Assembly: GCF_002575655.3 (NCBI RefSeq)
Contig: NC_053036.3
Location: 162,354,627 to 162,418,626 of the forward strand
Reading direction: 5' to 3'
Length of the DNA stretch: 64,000 nt
From: Aegilops tauschii subsp. strangulata
Taxonomy: Eukaryota; Streptophyta; Magnoliopsida; Poales; Poaceae
Both the position numbers and the translations under genes were made by a program. The first letter of the stretch is position 1; every line of letters begins with the position of its first letter. The notes under the pieces are model-generated. The model did not search any database and had not been told where the DNA came from. It saw only the letters and a program-made list of their open reading frames with translations. Of the stretch, positions 35,200 through 46,660 are shown piece after piece.

Positions 35200-36110
35200 T
35201 GTGCACCCCCTCCTTCCCGGGAGAATATCATGTGCCCCCACACCTTTGATGCTATATGCTGATACGAGTTGCTTGGAGCTTGTAGATCTGAGATATAGTA
35301 GCTCAAAGGATGTCTTAATATTTTTATAGGAAACCTTAATGAGTTTGAGAATTGCACACAATTTGTACAAAAACTACTAAGATGCCCTTGGATCCCATAT
35401 CCAATGACCTCGAAGCTCGTATCACCGTAGCATCTAAGATGAAGGAGGACCTCATATTCTCCTGTATGTAAGAATATCATGTGCTACCACACCTTAGATG
35501 CTTTGGTGATACAAGCTCTTCGGAGCCATTGCATTTGTGATCCAACAACTCCTCAGTGGTTTGAATTTTTTTTGCAGAAAAGCCCCCAAAGAGTTCGGCC
35601 ACTGCTTACAAGCACAAAGACTACTCAGATGCCATTGGATGTCAGATCGAATGACCTCGAAGCTCGTATCACCGTAGCATCCAAGCTGCGAGAGCACCTG
35701 ATGTTTTCTTGCACGGGAGAATATGAGGTGCTCCCGCACCATAGATTCTATGGTGATACGAGTTCCCGGAGATCTAACGGCTTACGGTAGGAGGTTTGAA
35801 TGTTTTTGCAGTATACGCCTGAGAGAGTTTGGGAATTGCGTAGAAAGTACAAGTACTACGCATGTGGCATCTGATCACAGATCATACGACCTAGATGCTC
35901 GTATCACCATAGCGGCTAATTAAGCTACGGGGAGCCGTTGGATCCTAGATGCAGCGGCACACATGAGGCTTGAATGTTTTATTTGCAAAAAAACCTTGGA
36001 GAGTTTGGAAATTGTGCATAATTACAAAGACTACTCCCAAGACAATGGATCGCAGTTCCAACGACATAAAAACTCGTATCACCATAGCATCTAAGCTGCG
36101 GGGTGGATGT
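35200..36110. repeat. Tandem hairpin-forming repeat, period about 240 bp
   Basis: The phrase CTCGTATCACC(G/A)TAGC occurs at 35416, 35663, 35898 and 36073. Between copies lies its inverted partner (GATACGAG or GATACAAG at 35261, about 35505 and about 35754). For example, 35410-35465 pairs with 35466-35522 over about 55 imperfectly matched bases. Each unit can fold into a stem-loop. A shared direct core (ACTACT..GATGCC..TTGGAT) marks the repeat. Confidence 0.75.
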
Positions 36111-36540
36111 GATATTCTATGCTGCTGTCATTTTTGTTCCTAAACTTGCAAAATACATGTAACTCGTGTCGTTACTTGTCTAACCGCGCAAAGTGTTTGT
36201 TCAAAAAACCCATCCTACACTGAAATATCGGAACAACACATGGGGGTCCCACTTGTCATTGATCAAATTTGGACCTAAAACTAACAAATCTGAAAGACGA
36301 GATTCGAACTGGCAACCTGGACTACAAAGTGTAAGTCGATAGCCTGAAACAACAATGGTTGTTGGCTTTGTCCCATAATAACTTGATTTTATACAGTATT
36401 ACGTTGAGTAGAGTAGAGGGAGTGCCTCGTCAACACGTGCATGACCGTTGACTCACTTACTGGTGAGTTCCAGGTCTGCGATCTCTCTCTCCTCTCCATC
36501 CTCTAACCTTTAGAAACACGGGCACACACGAAGAGCGGCG

Positions 36541-37380
36541 CTAGCTTGCCGTGGTGTTATTATAACTAAAAAAGCTTGGAAAATAGAAGAATCGCCTAGA
36601 ACAAGAGATGTTGTGGCTGGTCGAGACGGAGTTAACCACACCTATCCTCCGTGCCACGTTAGCATGATGAAGCTGTGTGGCTAGTGGGGTGTTTTCGACA
36701 GACTGGCTGGGTCCCGAGGTCGAACCATAGGTAGTACGTCTGATACAGTATATTTTTACACGCACATTTTTCCTCCATGCCGAGACGTGGCACACCCTAC
36801 TGCGCAGTTTCGGGGTCCTCCCGGGTGGTGCACACATATATTCTTCCTTGTCGAGACGTGGGATGCCCTACCGCGCGTTTTCTGGGTCCTCCTCGGTCGT
36901 AGCGCTGAAGCAAGTAAATGAGTCATCAAATCACGAAAGACCACCTTTCCCGCCGAGTACATCAGTGAAGCACGGTGGCTAGCTAGTTGGGCTAGTGCGA
37001 CCGATTAGCTAGGCCGCCGCCACATTTGTTTTTTCACCCCTTTTTTATCTCCTTGCCGGTAGGTAAATTTAAATATCCATCGCGGCGTTGCTTTGGTCTT
37101 TGGGTGCGGCAGGCGCGGCAGGATTTTCAATTTTTTGATTGACGGGAGCAGGCGCGACAGGATTTTTATTTTTTGATTGACGGGAGCAGGCGCGACAGCA
37201 ATTAGTCACGATGACTCCGCCTGTAAAACCCACTGCTCCCTGATGTAAAAGTCGTCGACTGGTGTTTTCCCATGGTCAAAACCAAAAGATTCACCCCGCT
37301 CCTCGGCTGGCTCCTTCCGCCTTCCCGTAGATTGCATTGCCTTTCAACCGTTTCGCCCCCTTTGCTTCCTTCCCCCATTG
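36541..37380. other. Short tandem duplications, no gene
   Basis: A unit of about 72 bp (GAGACGTGG..CCCTAC.GCGC..GGGTCCTCC) occurs twice at 36780 and 36850. A unit of about 39-42 bp (GGATTTT..TTTTTGATTGACGGGAGCAGGCGCG) occurs twice at about 37115-37198. The rest leads to the start of the coiled-coil gene. No promoter motif is convincing. Confidence 0.55.
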
Positions 37381-37395
37381 CTTCTACCTGGTGCC

Positions 37396-38101
37396 ATGGC
37401 GGCGCAGCAGATCACAGAGTCTGAGGTGTGGCGCCTGACACAGGAGCTCCAGGCCAGGGATGCAGAGCTCAGGGCCAAGGACGTGGAGATCCGTGAGCTC
37501 AAGGAGGAGAGGAGTGCCATGCTCCTCCTTTATGTGCGGGAGTTCACGGAGCTTCAAAAGCAGCAGGCGTCCACCACAAAGATGCTCGAGGCGTCGGCGG
37601 CGTTGCTGCAGAAAGCAGGAGATACGATAGGCCGTCAGGTGAGCCGGCTGGAGCGCGAGCGGGCCGACTGTGACGAGGTCCAGGATCGCCTCAGCCACTT
37701 GGTGGACCATGTTGCCACACACGTGTTGCGGCTGCGCGATGCCTACCGTCGTGCCAGTGCGACCATGCCGGCCGTCGGGCTAAACCCGTTCGACCACCCC
37801 CGTCGACTTCAACGAGATGTGGCTTCCTGATCTGGTCTCCTTCTTCACCTATATCTCCGAGGAGCTGAGCCGTCTCCACGCGATGGTGGGGGCGGAGATG
37901 GACAAGGAGGGGTTGTGGGCTGCCGTCGCTGTTGTCGGGCGAATCCTCTCGGGGCTCCGTCACTGGAATCCATTCGTGCCATTGGACGCCGTCTTTGACG
38001 AGCTGGCTCCCGTCGACCGGGAGCGGGCTCTACGGGCGGTTGCACCCTGCATCACCAATGTCGTGCGCCTCGAGAAGCAGAGGGACATCGGTGGTGTTTA
38101 G
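37396..38101 (+). pseudogene. Coiled-coil protein gene, one frameshift
   Basis: ATG at 37396 in a good context (GCCATGG) starts a protein with a strong coiled coil (TESEVWRLTQELQARDAELR onward, Leu/Glu/Arg-rich to about residue 95). After about 130 residues the coding content moves to another frame (37817-38101). The second part reads FNEMWLPDLVSFFTYI and has a conserved-looking Trp/Pro-rich helical domain (SGLRHWNPFVPLDAVFDELAP) to a TAG at 38099-38101. The frames join within a run of five C at about 37796-37800, so a single extra base explains it. If joined, the protein would be about 235 residues. I do not recognise the family. It has no intron in this copy and no B3 domain. Sequencing error and a true pseudogene are both possible. 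Confidence 0.5.
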
Positions 38102-38196
38102 GAATCCTCTGCATGGGCTTGTCCATGTCTCGGTGCAACATGACCATTGGATCAAACTCAGACGGTGCAGATCAGTCACTGTAGCACAAAGCGTGT

Positions 38197-38347
38197 GGGT
38201 GTGTTTGGTTGCCTTCACATCTCAATATAGTTGTCCCCTCTTCGTGCATGCTCATCTCAGCACCCCTATTTATGCATGCTCCTAGTGTATTTGTGTTAAC
38301 CTACTAGTGTGGACTCATGCACCCTTCATGCACTGTACCAAATACCC
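38197..38347. mobile_element. Possible small MITE (GGGTGTGTTTGGTT ends)
   Basis: The segment begins GGGTGTGTTTGGTTGCC and ends TGTACCAAATACCC, an imperfect inverted pair of the type seen in Tourist/PIF-Harbinger or hAT MITEs. No clean target-site duplication was found, so it is tentative. Confidence 0.3.
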
Positions 38348-39270
38348 AAAAGTGGGTCAAGAAGGGAACTTTTGCTCCCATCCCGTGCACCCTTCATACA
38401 CCCTGCCTAACACTGATTCGTGCTTCATATGGTTCATGTTTCGTGGAGTACTGTACCACCATAATCTCCGTGCGCTGTAGACCTAGTTCTGTTAACATTG
38501 ATCTCACCGTTCATTCTTGACGGACAGTCAAAAAAGGGGTACCATGTTACATTACTGTTCATATAGTTGACATGCACAAAACATCATTTGTTATCGTCAT
38601 ATATTACTACACTAGCAACAAGATTATGTAGTACTGATCGTATGAACCACTGCACATGCCTAGTAGTAGGAGTACTGTGTAAGTTCAAGTGGTTGCCCTG
38701 TTTCGCACTCCGTTGTAAGAGTGGAAACACTTGCTGTAATCATTTTTTTCTTCAGAAAAATAGTGGACACGCTCTACCGTGCGGATCCTCCACGACGGTC
38801 GTCGGGAACCTTGCTACTCACTTTCGCCAACGTGTGGGACAGCAAGCATCGGGGTCCACTAGCTATGCACTAAATGACTCCATAGTAGAGTGCCCAACTG
38901 CATGGTAGACTACCCCGATCGAAGCGCCGCAGTAATGCCCAATGAGCCGTCAAATCACAAAACCCCCTCCTTTCCAGAAATAAGTTGGAGGGACGAAGCA
39001 ACCATCATTTCACTCTTCTCCCTTAACTTCCTCTCTTGAAGAAAACCCCAACTCGCTTCTCCTTCATCTTGTTCCTCATCTGTTCAAGAAAACCCCGACC
39101 TGCTTCTGCCATTGTTCTTTTCTCCCAAAGAAGGAAAGGTGAGCGCATCAATGGTATTGATTCTGGCCAAGGCCCGGTCTTGCAACCCCGAGACCGATCC
39201 TATAACTCCCTCTCTGTTCTTCTTTTGGGTTTGTGATTATGGTTTCTTTTCTTTTATTTCTATTTGACAG
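38348..39270 (+). promoter_or_regulatory. Upstream region shared with the gene at 63.5 kb
   Basis: The part from about 38862 to 39050 matches 63270-63450 at high identity by eye: ACTGCA.GGTAGACT.ACCCCGATCG.AGCGCCGCAGTAATG, then CAAATCACAAAA.CCCCC..CCTTTCCAG. Both precede a plus-strand gene. It is probably a duplicated promoter and 5' leader. The rest of this stretch shows nothing else. Confidence 0.5.
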
Positions 39271-39277
39271 CTTCTTG

Positions 39278-39940
39278 ATGGACGCTGGAGCACTGCCTGA
39301 AGTGATGTCTATGGCTCTGGCCAAAACAGTCGAGGCTCATGGTACGAAGAAGCGCAAGCACCCCACTGAGACTACCGCAGTCAAGCTCAAAGCCATCGCC
39401 CTGTCCAAGCCCCCCTCTCCGGGATCCCTCATTAAGCAAGCCCAGGTAATATCTCTTCTTGACGATCTTTTTCTCGATCTTGATCGTGTTTTCTCATCTA
39501 ACACGCAGTACTAGTACTAGTACTAGTAGTACAACTTTCTGGGTGATCTTGCATGTGATTTTTGTGTGCCAAATGACGGGTTCTAAATTCCTGTTTTGAC
39601 CAAAACATGCGAGAGGTTCACACTGATTTCTTATAGATTACTTTCAACTACTTTATGAACATCAATGCTACCTTTGAAGAGAGTATATTTGCCTCAGTAA
39701 CTTGTGTTATAGATATTGCAAGTAATCCCTCTGCTCTCATGCCTTTGAAGACATGTTCTAGTGTCTTTGTTCACTCATTTATGTGCATATATGTAGTCAT
39801 ATATGGAGTAAAACATCGAAAATCATCTTATATTTCTTAACAGAGGTAGTAATAAAATATTTGGTTTCTATTTGAATTAGAACCAGGTCCGCGGTGGAGA
39901 TGAAGTTCTCAAAGTCATGCGTGTGAACTGGAAGACCTGA
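39278..39940 (+). CDS. Small two-exon gene of unknown function, basic NLS-like motif
   Basis: Exon 1 coding sequence starts at 39278 (MDAGALPEVMSMAL) after a TTTGACAG acceptor and ends CCCAG at 39445 before GTAATA. Exon 2 runs from 39881 (acceptor GAATTAG) to a TGA at 39938-39940. Both junctions are phase 0, giving 75 residues. A KKRKH motif at residues 24-28 could be a nuclear localisation signal. A non-coding first exon ending before a GTGAGC donor near 39140 would make the acceptor at 39270 meaningful. No domain is recognised. The upstream region is duplicated at the B3 gene at 63.5 kb, so this may be a diverged relative or a fragment. Confidence 0.35.
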
Positions 39941-39942
39941 GG

Positions 39943-40266
39943 ATGAGTTCTACTGCTAAACTATCCAGCTGCTGTGTCGTTGTCGCCACGTGTCCTGAAC
40001 TAGTGTTTTCCTGTAGCATTGTTGTCAGGCGTGTTCTTGAGGCTGTACTTGACCACAACAATTTCCTGGTTGTGCCTTCGATTACGAAGGGTGTGGTTCT
40101 TGTAAAGCTTCCCGACAAATCTGATGCGGACTGTCTTCATCGTCATGTTTATGAGTGGAAAGACCACTCTGTTAGGTTCTCCAAGGTTGACGAGATGGTG
40201 ATGGTGCAGGTAGACATCTCTCACGAAGTCCATGGCCTAGTCAGTTATGCGGGGTTCATCCCGTAG
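39943..40266 (+). CDS. 107-codon ORF of unknown function
   Basis: An open frame directly after the stop of the small two-exon gene, in a different phase. Residues 30-100 look protein-like (RRVLEAVLDHNNFLVVP, KGVVLVKLPDKSDAD, VRFSKVDEMVMVQVDI), with alternating hydrophobic beta-type pattern. This may be the decayed 3' part of the same gene after a frameshift, or an ORF fused to a small N-terminal exon. It ends 68 bases before the CACTA terminus at 40335. I recognise no family. Confidence 0.35.
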   Translation: MSSTAKLSSCCVVVATCPELVFSCSIVVRRVLEAVLDHNNFLVVPSITKGVVLVKLPDKSDADCLHRHVYEWKDHSVRFSKVDEMVMVQVDISHEVHGLVSYAGFIP

Positions 40267-40334
40267 GTCGGTGGCAAGAAATAGTCTGTAGAGTTTAATT
40301 AGTGCAACTTTGCTTGTCTGTAGTAAGTACTATT

Positions 40335-41140
40335 CACTACTGCAGGAGTCTGCTAACGCGACACTACGATTAGAGACCCTTCGCCGAAACTGTGTGCGAT
40401 GCAATAATCGCAAACAGTGGTGTAAAAAAACCATCAGAAAAGGTGCAAAACGTTTGCGATGATGGATGCATCAAACATGGTTAAGATTTTAGTTGTGTGT
40501 GTGTTGCAGGGCATACAGTTAATCCATTCAAACTGTCTGCGATGAGGCAGAACAACAGAAACGGGCAGCCATAACAATGTGTGTGCGTTGCAGGACACAT
40601 GGTTAATCTATTCGAACTGTTTGCGATGAGGTAGAACAACATAAACGGGCAGCCATATCAATGTGTGTGCGATATACGACATACGGTTAACTCGGACGAA
40701 CTATTTTCGATTAGGGAACACAACAGAAACGGTTCAACTTAACAAGATGTGTGTGATATGCAGCATACAGTTCACATGGATGAAATGTTTGCGATGAGCC
40801 AAAAGAACACAAATGAGTCGTGTAAACAAGATGTGTGTGATACGTGGCAAACAGCCGACTCGGATGAACTATTTGCGATGAGAAATTACAACACAGACGG
40901 TCAATATAGTTACTTCGTGTGTGATTCTGTGTGTACAATGCTTGCGGTGGCTAGGAGTATCGCATACGATGCGTCTGCGAGTAGTCGTGTGCGATGATTA
41001 GTATGTTACACATACGTTTCCTTATGTGAACATGTGTATGAATTTGCAATATGGACAGTTAATATGCAAATGCCTTCTAGACATCGGGCACACGCTTAAA
41101 CTCAATGAACTGTGTACGATACTAATACTTTCCATGAAAA
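40335..41140. repeat. CACTA left sub-terminal repeat array
   Basis: A unit of about 105-115 bp recurs: GTGTGTGCG(T/A)T or GTGTGTGAT followed by a (C/A)A(C/T)GGTTAA or TACGGTTAA phrase, ACTGTTTGCGATGAG and CAACA.AAACGG. Decay rises inward. The cluster ends near 41140. Confidence 0.8.
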
Positions 41141-41382
41141 TTTATGAACTTGGGTAACAGCATTTAGGTAACATATATGTAGCGGTTACACTATTCGACA
41201 AAGGGAGGATCTTCGTAACACGGTTTTGACAACCATATGGTCCATATCTACATACTTAACATAGTAAGAACTATCACATTTTAAGAGGCTAAGGGCCAAC
41301 AACCATATGGTCCATATCTACATACTTAACATATATAGTAACAACTAGCACATTTTAAGAGGCTGAGGGCCAACAACCACAA

Positions 41383-42903
41383 CTATCCACTGGAAGCAGC
41401 TTGATCACGGCGACTCGGCATCTCGTCAATGAAAAGGAAGAGCCCTCCTGTGCCTTGGTAGAGCAGGAGTAGAACAATGTCTCCAATTTTCCAATATGGA
41501 TGCATTGCCACAAGAAGCGAGAACTTGTTAATTTGAATGGTTCCATTTTTGCTGGAAATGCAGTACCTTGCAATCACTTTGGCGTTATTAGCAGGCACAA
41601 GTGTAATTCGACCACGTCGGGAAATCGATCCAGGAACGGCTACAGGGGGGAATTTCTGTTGACATGTAGAATAAAAAACAATTGTAACATATCCTTGAAG
41701 ATATATATAGTTTATGAGCATCAACATTAAAATAAGACTTTTTACCAGCGCTTTGTGCACACAATTGGTCTTGTTCAGTGTGTGCACCATAGGTCTAATT
41801 AATCCCATCCAAAATCCAGCATTCATACGTTGTGCTATCTCTGTCAGATTATCAACAAAGTTTATGACATGCTTCAAGTCTTTCCAATGAAATTTGGTAC
41901 GCTTAGTAACATACAGATCATTCACTATGCATCCAACATATCCTGCTTAAATAGTGGAAAGGTATTATTTATTCAGAACATGGCAGAAGAATATATAGTG
42001 CGCATGAATTGGTAAACAGAATTTGTTACTGCCTAGGAACGGAGTCAGAATATTATATCACAATTGGTTGCTTAAATAGTGATCAATTGGTTGCTAAAAT
42101 AGTAATATGACAACATGGAGAAAGTTGAAAGGACACTTACCACGATCAAACTTTGATTGGCTGATGACGTTGGGGAAGTAAACATCCATGTTAATTAGAC
42201 CAGGCTGTGGTGCACGCACTAGAATTTTATTGCCAGCTTTCAATTCATAACACTTAGACATTTTTCTCCAAAGGTCCGCATTAAAATAGGAGTGACAATC
42301 TTTATCATGTTTTACGCTAACCTTCATTGTAAATCCATGTTGCATTGTCAATATGACATCCTGGGAGTCATCAGCAAAGTAAAGCCCAAGATTTCCTTCT
42401 ACTCCTGTTCTTGCAAAGCAAGGGATATACTGCTTGAAATGAAAATTAAGATCGTAAATTAGATATATTGAAATAACCGAGCAAGATGCAAATATGGGAG
42501 TAACTGATAGAACATATCCATATATAGATGAAAGCAAAGTACAAAAATATAGAATTAAGAATAGATAATGTAAAAAAGATTTGATGCAAATATATAGATA
42601 ATGTACCAACAGACGGTATATGTTCACAAATTGAGGCCATGCCGACCGTGGTAGGTTGAGATTGAACATACCGAGCGCTCCCTGAAGTCATCAGGAATGG
42701 TGAGATAGAACTTCGTTTCCGACTGGCTACGACCACAGTTGCCCGATTTGTGCTCGTACTGTGCACACATGAATGAACACCCACGAATCAGCTAGAACAA
42801 AAATGATTCCATGGCGATTTCCGCCGGTTGATTAACAGCGACGGACGGACTTCGATGAGAGATGAGTGAATATTTCACTAATTAAGTTGATTACCTTCTC
42901 CAT
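41383..42903 (-). CDS. TE-borne B3 gene, two B3 domains, about 284 residues
   Basis: Five exons on the minus strand: 42903-42895, 42758-42672, 42429-42141, 41942-41746 and 41655-41383. Splice sites are GT/AG and all junctions agree in phase, with no stop. B3 domain 1 opens FYLTIPDDFRERS, continues after the intron with IPCFARTG and ends LKAGNKILVRAPQ..INMDVYF. Domain 2 contains RITLVPANNAKVIARYC, TIQINKFSLLVAM and KIGDIVLLLLY, again matching the C-terminal half of a B3 fold. The first two exons encode MEK and a short Cys-containing segment. B3 proteins bind DNA in plants, and a nuclear role is expected. Position: starts 0.2 kb inside the repeat array and ends 1 kb from the left end. The reading is intact, so it may be expressed. 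An alternative start at 42770 in frame would skip the first intron. Confidence 0.78.
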
Positions 42904-43184
42904 GAGAAAAATCCCCGGCCCAATCCCGCAGAAAACCCCAGTCGACCAGAGTCTAGAATGTCGATGTAGAAGGCGGCGGAAAGCGGTGGAGGCGAAATCC
43001 GGTGTCGTTTGGAGCGCGACCTACGCCCGCCGCCAACAGTTGTCGAGCTTAGGGTGCAGAGTTGCGGAAGAGTCCGCGACGAGTGAGTGGGGACGAAGTG
43101 GGCGAGGGTTTTGTTTTCCTTTTTCATGTGTGAGTGAACACACACGGTTCGCAGAGGCGATGAGATGAATCGTGTGCGATAAGA

Positions 43185-46100
43185 AATCACCGAGATTGAA
43201 TGGGAATCTAAATTTCCTTTATCCTTCATCCATGAGTTTTTTTTCTACGATGAACATAAACCCTACTAATCACTGTGTTCAAATTTGACACTTTTCCGGG
43301 TTCATTTACAATATTTAGGGATTATGTGCATTTTGTAGGCATTAATGCACGTAATGCAAAATCAAACAATTGGTGCATGAAAGGGTGCGCAAGAACGGTC
43401 TGGAAAAACCATACTCGTGGTATTTAGTAATTTCGCAAGCTTTTTACAAGGAATGGACAGAGATTTCAATGGAATGCGCGGCAATAGTCAACCACAAACG
43501 CGTCATTTACTGGGTTATCAACTATAGAACAATGAAATATGTGCTTGAAAAACACGGCTGGCATGGTGCCATGGTATGGCCTCACCGTGCCCTGGTTAAA
43601 AGCTAAAAAGGTTTGATTTATGTCGTCATGCACGCCCTTCATAAATCAAACCATCACCGAGGAAGTTCAATGCTTTTGAGAGGGAAATCACCAAGATTGA
43701 AGGGGAATCCAAATTTCCGTCCTAGTTTGTCATTCAGTCTTTTTCCAACGATCAACATACCGCCTCAAATGAAACGTGTTCAAATTTGACATTTTTCTGA
43801 ACTCATTTACCATATTTAGGGGATTGTGTGCATTTTCCAGGCATTAATTATGCACATAACTCAAATTCGAACAATCGGTGTATGAAAAGGTGCACAAGAA
43901 CGGTCTGGAAACCATGCTCGTGCTATACAAAAAATGAAACACATGGTTGGAAAACATGACGCCTGGTGTGGTGCCATGGTATGGCCTCACCATGTGCTGG
44001 TAAAAATTGGAGAATGTTTTCCTTATGTCGTGATGCGCTCCTTTCATAAAATGAAGCATCACCCGAGGAAGTTTCATGGTTTCGAGGGGGAAATCACCAA
44101 GATTGAAGGGGGATCCAAAATTCCTTTGTCCTTTGTCCACGAGTTTTTTTCTATGATGAGCATACAACCTGCAAATCACCGTGTTCAAATTTGGCACATA
44201 TCCGGGTTCATATGCCATATTTAGGGGATTATGTGCATTTCCTAGGCATTAATGCGCATAATTCAAGTTCAAACAATCGATGCATGAAAGGGTCCACAAG
44301 AATGGCTGGAAAACCATGCTCATGCCATTTAGTAATTTCTCAAGCCTTTTACAAGGAATGGGCAGAGATTTCAATGGAATGCATGGCATTAGTCAACCAC
44401 AAACGTCTGTTTGTTGGGTTTTCAACTATAGAAAAATGATATATGTGCTTGAAAAATATGACGGTTGGCATGGTGCCATGGTATGGCCTCACCGTGCCCT
44501 AGTTAAAAGCTGAGAAGGTTTGATTTATGTCGTCATGCACGCGCTTCATAAATCGAACCATCACTGAAGAAGTTCAATGCTTTCGAGAGGGAAATCACCA
44601 AGGTTGAAGGGGAATCCTAAATTCAGTCCTAGTTTGTCATTCAGTTTTTTTCCAATGATCAACATACCGCCTCAAATGAAAGGTGTTCAAATTTGACATA
44701 TTTTCGAACTCATTTACCATATTTCGGGGATTGTGTGCATTTTCTAGGCATTAATTATGCACATAATTCAAATTCGAACAATCGGTGCATGAAAAGGTGC
44801 ACAAGAATGGTCTGGAAAACCATGCTCCTGCTATACAAAAAATGAAACACATGGTTGGAAAACATGACGCCTGGTGTGGTGCCATGGTATGGCCTCACCA
44901 TGCCCTGGTAAAAATTGGAGAATGTTTTCCTTATGTCGTGATGCGCGCCTTTCATAAAACAAACCATCACCCGAGGAAGTTTCATGGTTTCAAGGGGGAA
45001 ATCACCAAGATTGAAATGGGATCGAAATTTCCTTTGTCCACGAGTTTTTTTCTACGATGAGCATACAACCTGCAAATCACCGTGTTCAAATTTGGCACTT
45101 TTCTGGGTTCATTTGCCATATTTAGGGGATTATGTGCATTTCCTAGGCATTACTGCACATAATTCAAGTACAAACAATCGATGCAAGAAAGGGTCCACAA
45201 GAATGGCCTAGAAAACCATGCTCGTGCCATTTAGTAAATTCTCATGCCTTTTACAAGTAATGGACAGATATTTCGATGAAATGTGTGGCAATAGTCAACC
45301 ACAAATGTCTGTTTGTTGGGTTTTCAACTATATAAAAAATGAAATAAATGCTTAAAAAACATGACGCCTGGTATGGTGCCATGGTATGACCTCACTATGC
45401 CCTGGTAAAAATTTGAGAAGGTTTGGCTGATGTCGTCATGCACGCCCTTCATAAATCGAACCATCACCGAGGAAGTTCCATGCTTTCGAGAGGGAAAATC
45501 CCCAAGATTAAAGGGGAATCCTAATTTCCGTCCTAGTTTGTCATTCAGTTTTTTCGAATGATCAATAGACGGCCTCAAATGCAACGTGTTCAAATTTGAC
45601 ATTTTCCCGGGCTCATTTACCATATTTAGGGGATTATGTGCATTTTCTAGGCATTAATGGACATAATTCAAATTCAAACAATCGGTGCATGAAAAGGTGC
45701 ACAAGAATGGTCTGGAAAACCATGCTCGTGTTATTTAGCACATTCTCATGCCTTTTACAAGGAATGAGCAGATATTTCAAGGAAATGTGTGGCAATAGTT
45801 AACCATAAACGCGTCGTTTACTCGGTTAACAACTACACAAAAAATGAAACACATGGTTGGAAAACATGACGCCTGGCGTGGTGCCATGGTATGGCCTCAC
45901 CATGCCCTGGTAAAAATTGGAGAAGGTTTTCCTTATGTCGTGATGCGCGCCTTTCATAAATCGAACCATCACCGAGGAAGTTTCATGGTTTCAAGGGGGA
46001 AATCACCAAGATTGAAGGGGGTCCAAATTTCCTTTGTCCTTTGTCCATGAGTTTTTTCTACGATGAACATGCAACCTGCAAATCACCGTGTTTAAATTTG

Positions 46101-46660
46101 GCACTTTTCCGGGTTCATTTGCCATATTTAGGGGATTATGTGCATTTCCTAGGCATTAATGCACATAATTCAAGTTCAAACAATCGATGCATGAAAGGTT
46201 CCACAAGAACGGCCTAGAAAACCATGCTCGTGCCATTTAGTAAATTCTCATGCCTTTTACAAGGAATGGACAGATATTTCGATGAAATGTGTGGCAATAG
46301 TCAACCACAAATGTCCGTTTGTTGGGTTTTCAACTATAGAAAAAATGAAATAAATGCTTAAAAAACATGACGCCTGGCATGGTGCCATGGTATGACCATG
46401 CCTTGGTAAAAATTTGAGAAGGTTTGGCTTATGTTGTCATGCACGCCCTTCATAAATTGAACCATCACCGAGGAAGTTCCATGCTTTCGAAAGGGAAATC
46501 CTCAAGATTGAAGGGGAATCCAAATTTTCTCCGTTCTTTGCCCTGGAGTTTTTTTTCTACGACGAACATACACCCTGCAAATCACCGTGTTGAAATTTGG
46601 CATTTTTCCGGGCTCATTTACCATATTTAGGGGATTATGTGCATTTTCTAGGCATTTAGC
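43185..46660. repeat. Tandem array, alternating about 500- and 400-bp units, within CACTA
   Basis: A landmark (CATATTTAGGGGATT.TGTGCATTT) recurs at 43314, 43815, 44220, 44722, 45121, 45625, 46137 and 46626. The spacings are 501, 405, 502, 399, 504, 512 and 489. The short type lacks about 100 bp (the GTAATTTC..CAAGC to CACAAACG part), with the flanks joined at a short shared phrase. The first four intervals thus alternate long and short (a 906- then 901-bp dimer), and the last three are long only. Frames inside the units (MKHMVGKHDAW type) occur at the same place in several units but vary in the downstream frame, so I do not call them genes. Confidence 0.85.

Larger units (their letters stand above)
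34283..36540. repeat. Diverged duplicated segment, copy 2 (with 20543-22956)
   Basis: Collinear with copy 1 at both ends but different in the middle (hairpin tandem array at 35.2-36.1 kb, Stowaway MITE at 34804). It is non-coding. Confidence 0.6.

Noticed and set aside
38197..38347. MITE as a confident call
   Set aside because: Only the ends resemble a MITE and no duplication was found; left as a low-confidence feature.
40335..40350. Reading the CACT end as chance similarity
   Set aside because: Kept as a transposon end because three independent signs agree: inverted CACT termini, identical ATT at both sides and sub-terminal arrays at both ends.
43370..46050. Repeated MKHMVGKHDAW-type open frames in the array
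   Set aside because: They recur because the DNA is tandemly repeated; the frames differ in length and start between copies and show no protein constraint.
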